Assembly (NCBI RefSeq): GCF_001905665.1
Contig: NZ_LIVX01000015.1
Coordinates: forward strand, 1 to 64,000
DNA length: 64,000 nt
DNA from: Streptomyces sp. CB02261
Lineage (GTDB): Bacteria; Actinomycetota; Actinomycetes; Streptomycetales; Streptomycetaceae
Direction: 5' to 3'
Position 1 is the stretch's first letter; every line of letters begins with the position of its first letter. Below, piece after piece: positions 60,402-64,000 of the stretch. The notes under the pieces were generated by a model. That model was not told the DNA's origin, did no database searches, and worked only from the letters and a program-made list of their open reading frames with translations. Made by a program: the position numbers and the translations under genes.

Positions 60402-60977
60402 TCAGAGGCCCCGGGTGCCGTCGATGCGTTCGCGGAGGAGGTCCGCGTGGCCGTTGTGGCGGGCATACTCCTCGATCATGTGGATCAGGACCCACCGCAG
60501 GGACACCGTGCCGCGCCAGTCGTCGTGGCCCGAGACGTCGAGGTCCGGGGCCTCGGACGTGAAGCGGTCGGCGAAGGCCACCGCCGCCCGCCAGGCCTCC
60601 CAGGCGGCCGAGACGGCCATCGGGTCCGGTGCGGCGCCGTCGAAGTCGCCGTCCGGGTCCTCGGCGGAGGACCAGAGCGGACCGGCGTCGTCCCGGCCGG
60701 CGAGCACCTGCCCGAACCAGCGGCGCTCGACGTCGGTGAGATGCCGGACCAGGCCGAGCAGCGAGAGGGTGGACGGTTCGACGGACCGCCGGGCCAGTTC
60801 CGCCGCCCGCGCCCCCTCCAGGCCCGCGCACTTCAGGACCAGGGTCGCGCGCTGGTCCGCCAGGAACCCGGCGAGCATCTCCCGCTCGTCCCCGGTCGCG
60901 GGACCGGCGAAGCGGCGCCCCGACGCCGGGCCGCCACCCGTCTCGGCGAGCACCTCCGCGCGCCGGCGGGCGCTCAC
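60402..60977 (-). CDS. DinB family protein (DUF664)
   Basis: 191 aa helical bundle with the metal-binding histidines in VRHLTDVERRWF and LIHMIEEYARHNGHADLLRE. DinB/YfiT-type proteins often handle mycothiol-dependent reactions or stress. GTG 60977 is the start. It ends 107 bp before the MarR start; the substrate is unknown. Confidence 0.88.
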   Translation of the reverse strand: MSARRRAEVLAETGGGPASGRRFAGPATGDEREMLAGFLADQRATLVLKCAGLEGARAAELARRSVEPSTLSLLGLVRHLTDVERRWFGQVLAGRDDAGPLWSSAEDPDGDFDGAAPDPMAVSAAWEAWRAAVAFADRFTSEAPDLDVSGHDDWRGTVSLRWVLIHMIEEYARHNGHADLLRERIDGTRGL

Positions 60978-61112
60978 CGTGCCCCCTGCGCGTACGGCAC
61001 GGTCATGCGTCGGTCCTGCCCGGCACGTTCGACCAGCATGCGGACCCTCCCCCTGGGTGTCCGGCCCATGCTAGGCGCGACGTGCGGAGCGCCGTAAGGA
61101 AGGGCGACTCCT

Positions 61113-61140
61113 GCAAGCGGCTGCTTGCAATAGTTAGCAA
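61113..61140. promoter_or_regulatory. nested inverted repeats before the XRE gene
   Basis: GCAAGC-GGCT-GCTTGC (61113-61128) overlaps TTGC-AATAGTTA-GCAA (61125-61140), so the TTGC half-site is shared. The site ends 19 bp before the XRE start and is probably its autoregulatory operator. Confidence 0.55.
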
Positions 61141-61159
61141 AGGCTGGCATGGTCGGAGC

Positions 61160-61627
61160 ATGGCATCGCTCAACGTCGGCAATCTCGGTGAGTACCTCCG
61201 CGAGCAGCGGAGGACCGCGCAGTTGTCCCTGCGTCAGCTCGCCGACGCCGCCGGGGTGTCGAATCCGTACCTGAGTCAGATCGAGCGCGGGCTGCGGAAG
61301 CCGAGCGCCGAGGTGTTGCAGCAGGTCGCGAAGGCCCTGCGGATCTCCGCCGAGACGCTCTACGTACGGGCCGGGATCCTCGACGAGAAGGAGCGGGACG
61401 AGCTGGAGACGCGCGCCGTCATCCTGGCCGATCCCTCGATAAACGAGCGGCAGAAGCAGGTGCTGCTCCAGATCTACGACTCCTTCCGCAAGGAGAACGC
61501 CGCCGAGGCCGCTGCCGCCGCTGCCGCAGAAGCCGACGCCGACGCCGAGGCCGACGCCGGCACGGCCGCCGAGCCGTCGGCCGAGTCGCCCCTCGACGCA
61601 CCCGATGCCGAAACGCCCCTGAAGTAG
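61160..61627 (+). CDS. XRE family regulator with Ala/Asp-rich tail
   Basis: 155 aa. Helix-turn-helix domain (LGEYLREQRRTAQLSLRQLADAAGVSNPYLSQIERGLRKPSAEVLQQVAKAL) near the N-terminus, a linker (INERQKQVLLQIYDSFRKE), then a tail of about 45 residues with alternating Ala, Glu, Asp. It corresponds to mycobacterial Rv0474 by order with the two following genes (from memory). ATG 61160 starts MASLNVGNLG. Confidence 0.9.
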   Translation: MASLNVGNLGEYLREQRRTAQLSLRQLADAAGVSNPYLSQIERGLRKPSAEVLQQVAKALRISAETLYVRAGILDEKERDELETRAVILADPSINERQKQVLLQIYDSFRKENAAEAAAAAAAEADADAEADAGTAAEPSAESPLDAPDAETPLK

Positions 61628-61662
61628 CTCGCTCGTACGTCACATCCGGGAGGACCACCAGC

Positions 61663-62241
61663 ATGGCCATCATCGACGAACTGCGTACCCCTCTCTACTT
61701 CGCCGCCGGCACCGCCGACCTCGCCGTGCAGCAGGCCAAGAAGGTGCCCGGCCTGATCGAGCAGCTCGCCGCAGAGGCGCCCGCCCGGATCGAGGCCGTA
61801 CGGAACACCGACCCCAAGGTCGTGCAGGAGAAGGTGACCGCCCAGGCCAAGGAGGCCCAGGCCACCGTGCAGTCGAAGTTCGCCGACGTCGTCGGCAACC
61901 TCGACACCGACCTCAAGAAGCTCGGCGAGACGGCCCAGGACCTCGCGCTGCGCGGCGTCGGCGTCGCCGCCGAGTACGCGGTCAAGGCCCGCGAGAAGTA
62001 CGAGGAGGTCGCCGCCCACGGCGAGGAGGCCGTCAAGGCGTGGCGCGGCGAGGTCGCCGAGGAGATCGTCGAGATCGCCGTCGTCGTCGAGCCCGAGCAG
62101 AAGGCCGCCGAGGACACGGCCGACGCGTCGGTGACGGACCCCGCCGGCGACCCCGCCGAGGCCAGGAAGGCGCCCGCCCGGAAGCCCGCCGCCCGCAAGG
62201 CCCCCGCCAAGAAGGCGCCCGTCGCCGCCGAGAAGGAATAG
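61663..62241 (+). CDS. heparin-binding haemagglutinin-like (HbhA-like) protein
   Basis: 192 aa. A long amphipathic helix region (residues about 1-140, VTAQAKEAQATVQSKFADVVGNLDTDLKKLGE) is followed by a C-terminal Lys/Ala/Pro tail (RKAPARKPAARKAPAKKAPV) like that of mycobacterial HBHA, which binds heparin and lipids. It lies between the XRE and DUF2516 genes, as in mycobacteria. In streptomycetes it may organise membrane lipid or growth rather than adhesion. Confidence 0.85.
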   Translation: MAIIDELRTPLYFAAGTADLAVQQAKKVPGLIEQLAAEAPARIEAVRNTDPKVVQEKVTAQAKEAQATVQSKFADVVGNLDTDLKKLGETAQDLALRGVGVAAEYAVKAREKYEEVAAHGEEAVKAWRGEVAEEIVEIAVVVEPEQKAAEDTADASVTDPAGDPAEARKAPARKPAARKAPAKKAPVAAEKE

Positions 62242-62330
62242 GACCGGGCACCAATACGGGTATCCGGGGCGTTGTAGCGGGTACCTTGACCGCGAGGCGC
62301 TCTTCCCCTCTTCTCTAGGCGGTGCTCAGC

Positions 62331-62678
62331 ATGTTGCGCGCGGGATTCGACTCCCTTCTCTTCCTGGTGACGTTCCTGGTCTTCACCGGCTTCGCCGTCG
62401 CCGCGCTCGTCTTCGCCGCCATGGCGCGCGAGGACGCGTACCGCGCAGCCGAGAAGCAGACGAAGAAGTTCTGGCTGATCATCCTGGGCATCAACCTCGC
62501 CCTGAACCTGCTGCTGCCGATGCTGTTCCTGCAGATCGCCGGTGTGATCGCCGCCATCGTCTTCATGGTGGACGTGCGCCCCGCACTCGCGCAGGTCTCC
62601 GGCGGAGGCCGCGGCGGCCGCCGGGGCGGCGGCTCCAGCAGCGACGGACCGTACGGCCCCTACAACGGCGGCCGGTAG
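62331..62678 (+). CDS. DUF2516 small membrane protein
   Basis: 115 aa. Helices FDSLLFLVTFLVFTGFAVAALVFAAM and FWLIILGINLALNLLLPMLFLQIAGVIAAIVFMVDV with the DUF2516 R-E-D-A-Y-R-A-A-E-K-Q-T-K-K loop. The Gly/Arg/Ser C-terminus ends DGPYGPYNGGR. ATG 62331 (AGGCGG 8 bases upstream) is favoured over GTG 62322. Third gene of the XRE-HBHA-DUF2516 group. Confidence 0.9.
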   Translation: MLRAGFDSLLFLVTFLVFTGFAVAALVFAAMAREDAYRAAEKQTKKFWLIILGINLALNLLLPMLFLQIAGVIAAIVFMVDVRPALAQVSGGGRGGRRGGGSSSDGPYGPYNGGR

Positions 62679-62711
62679 CGACCACGGAGGATTCGGCCGG
62701 AAACGCAGGCA

Positions 62712-62740
62712 CAGGGCCCGGGGACTATCCCCGGGTCCTG
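62712..62740. terminator. terminator overlapping the phosphatase stop codon
   Basis: Twelve-pair stem CAGGGCCCGGGG / CCCCGGGTCCTG (one wobble) with loop ACTAT, whose bases 62725-62727 are the stop codon (TAG on the minus strand) of the convergent SpoIIE phosphatase. It ends the HBHA operon and covers the end of the phosphatase message. Confidence 0.75.
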
Positions 62741-63948
62741 TCCCGTTCCAGGGCCAGGACCGCGACGTCGTCCGTCAGCTCGCCGCCGTTCAGCGAGCGG
62801 ACCTCGGTGACCGCCGCCTCAAGGAGTTCCTCGCCCCGCAGGCCCGAGGCCAGCTGCCGGTTGATCATCCCGACCATTCCGTCCTGGCCGAGCCGAGGCG
62901 AGCCGGGACCCGCCGAGCGGCCCTCGATCAGGCCGTCCGTGTACATGAGCAGGCTCCACGCCCCGCCCAGCTCGACCTGCCGGCGCGGCCAGCGGGCGCG
63001 CGGCAGCAGTCCGAGGGCCGGGCCGCCGTCCTCGTACGGGAGCAGCCGTGCCGCCCGGCCCTGCCGGGCGATCAGCGGCGAGGGGTGGCCGGCCAGGCAC
63101 ATGCCCGCCCGGCGTCCGTCGGGCGCGATGTCGACGGTGCAGAGGGTCGCGAAGATCTCGTCGCTCTCCCGCTCGTGCTCCAGGACCTGCTGCATCGTCG
63201 AGAGCAGCTCGTCCCCGCACAGGCCCGCGAAGGTCAGGGCCCGCCAGGCGATCCGCAGCTCGACGCCGAGGGCGGCCTCGTCGGGGCCGTGCCCGCAGAC
63301 GTCGCCGATCATGGCGTGGACCGTGCCGTCGGGCGTACGCACCGTGTCGTAGAAGTCGCCGCCGAGCAGGGCGCGGGAGCGGCCGGGCCGGTAGTGCGCC
63401 GCGAACCGCAGGTCGGAGCCCTCCAGGAGCGGTGTGGGGAGCAGCCCGCGCTCCAGGCGGGCGTTCTCCTGGGCGCGGAGCCGGGACTCGGCCAGCTTCA
63501 CCTGGACGGCGTCGGCCCGCTTGCGTTCGACGGCGTACCGGATGGCCCGGCTGAGCAGCCGCCCGTCGAGCTCCTCGCGGAAGAGGTGGTCCTGGGCCCC
63601 GACGCGTACCGCCTCGGCCGCGAGTTCCGCGTCGGCGGAGGCGGCGAGGGCGAGGACGGCGTGGCGCGGGGCGAGGCGGAGGATGTGCCGCAGGGGTGCG
63701 AGCGGGTCGTCGCCGGGGCCGGGCAGGGACAGGTCGACCAGGACGCAGTGGACGTCGTCGGTGAGGAGCCGCTCGGCCTCGGTGAGGTTGCGGGCGGTAC
63801 GGATGCGGACCCGGGTGCCGGCGGCGTCGGCCGCGTCGAGGAGTTCGGGCACGCCGAGGACACCCGCCGGGTCGTCCTCGACGACCAGGAGAGTGAGATC
63901 GGTGCGGTCGGTGCCTGTGACTGTGCCTGTCATAGCGGTGGCGTCCAT
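62725..63948 (-). CDS. receiver-SpoIIE (PP2C-type) serine phosphatase
   Basis: 407 aa. N-terminal receiver domain (LTLLVVEDDPAGVLGVPELL, D in VLVDLSLPGPG; the lysine is replaced: HLFREELDG) is followed by a helical linker and a SpoIIE domain with GGDFYDTV, MIGDVCGHGPDEA and YTDGLIEGR, ending TDDVAVLALE. Such proteins dephosphorylate anti-sigma-factor antagonists. ATG 63948 has GAGG 8 bases upstream. Its partner anti-antagonist is not in the window. Confidence 0.93.
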   Translation of the reverse strand: MDATAMTGTVTGTDRTDLTLLVVEDDPAGVLGVPELLDAADAAGTRVRIRTARNLTEAERLLTDDVHCVLVDLSLPGPGDDPLAPLRHILRLAPRHAVLALAASADAELAAEAVRVGAQDHLFREELDGRLLSRAIRYAVERKRADAVQVKLAESRLRAQENARLERGLLPTPLLEGSDLRFAAHYRPGRSRALLGGDFYDTVRTPDGTVHAMIGDVCGHGPDEAALGVELRIAWRALTFAGLCGDELLSTMQQVLEHERESDEIFATLCTVDIAPDGRRAGMCLAGHPSPLIARQGRAARLLPYEDGGPALGLLPRARWPRRQVELGGAWSLLMYTDGLIEGRSAGPGSPRLGQDGMVGMINRQLASGLRGEELLEAAVTEVRSLNGGELTDDVAVLALERDRTRG

Positions 63949-64000
63949 AGGGGTGGCCTCGCCGGGTCCCGCAGCTGCAGAGACGATTCTCTGACGCGGT

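Overview
The window is a stretch of high-GC actinobacterial chromosome, almost certainly Streptomyces or a close relative such as Kitasatospora. The evidence is the very GC-rich third codon positions, frequent GTG starts with AAGGAG-type ribosome binding sites, ATGA/GTGA gene overlaps, and lineage-typical genes: glnR, mshD, csoR, a Nur-type Fur protein, rsiG, DUF3099 and an SCO6880-family protein. Gene order from the phosphate genes to the Fur gene matches my memory of the S. coelicolor SCO41xx region. No integrase, transposase, prophage, tRNA or CRISPR array was seen. The window starts at the 3' end of an rRNA operon (5S rRNA and terminator).

Layout. 0.2-5.5 kb: a NarL-type two-component system translationally coupled to an ABC exporter, a GNAT protein, a small membrane protein and a MarR regulator with an unusual operator. 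5.5-14.1 kb: a complete-looking type IV secretion-like module (VirB2-, VirB8-, VirB6-, VirB3/B4- and VirD4-like genes, with a divergent VirB1-like SLT-NlpC/P60 enzyme) but no relaxase or integrase. 14-17 kb: PAP2 phosphatase, a 54-codon ORF ending in a 33-bp tandem array, a lipoprotein, a 61-aa protein and the copper sensor CsoR. 17-27 kb: a phosphate and polyphosphate island (DUF47-Pit low-affinity uptake; PstSCAB with PHO boxes; NUDIX-CHAD-Ppk). 27-29.6 kb: a YtrA-like GntR-ABC operon with a large perfect palindrome. 29.7-39 kb: mshD, a secreted 5'-nucleotidase, a PI-PLC-like protein, an OmpR-type two-component system next to an HtrA-like protease, a LacI regulator and GlnR. 39-44 kb: a sulfur-related group (MoaD/ThiS protein, thiosulfate sulfurtransferase with a cysteine-containing leader peptide, DUF1416/SseC, DsrE). 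44-51.6 kb: three paralogous membrane-anchored proteins, a 32-aa membrane peptide, nitrobindin-like protein, Nur, YgfZ, Dtd, RsiG and an Eis-like acetyltransferase. 51.6-61 kb: accessory transport and regulation genes (DrrAB-like ABC with two TetR genes, HelD-like helicase, WYL regulator, MFS exporter with MarR, DinB protein). 61-64 kb: an XRE regulator-HBHA-like-DUF2516 cluster and a SpoIIE-type phosphatase.

How the genes fit together. Three nutrient themes interlock: phosphate (PstSCAB under PHO boxes, Pit, Ppk/CHAD/NUDIX, 5'-nucleotidase), nitrogen (GlnR) and sulfur/thiol (mycothiol synthase, sulfurtransferase, SseC, DsrE). RsiG carries both c-di-GMP-binding motifs exactly and ties the region to sporulation control. 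The most unusual sequence-level observation is that at least five unrelated genes (54-codon ORF, pitH1, lacI, rsiG, second tetR) have short direct or tandem repeats at or across the stop codon. The pitH1 case is a perfect 73-bp copy holding the last 22 codons and the stop. A sixth gene end, the start of the second tetR, is duplicated too. The T4SS-like module with a P-loop-less VirD4-like protein is the best candidate for a poorly described system.
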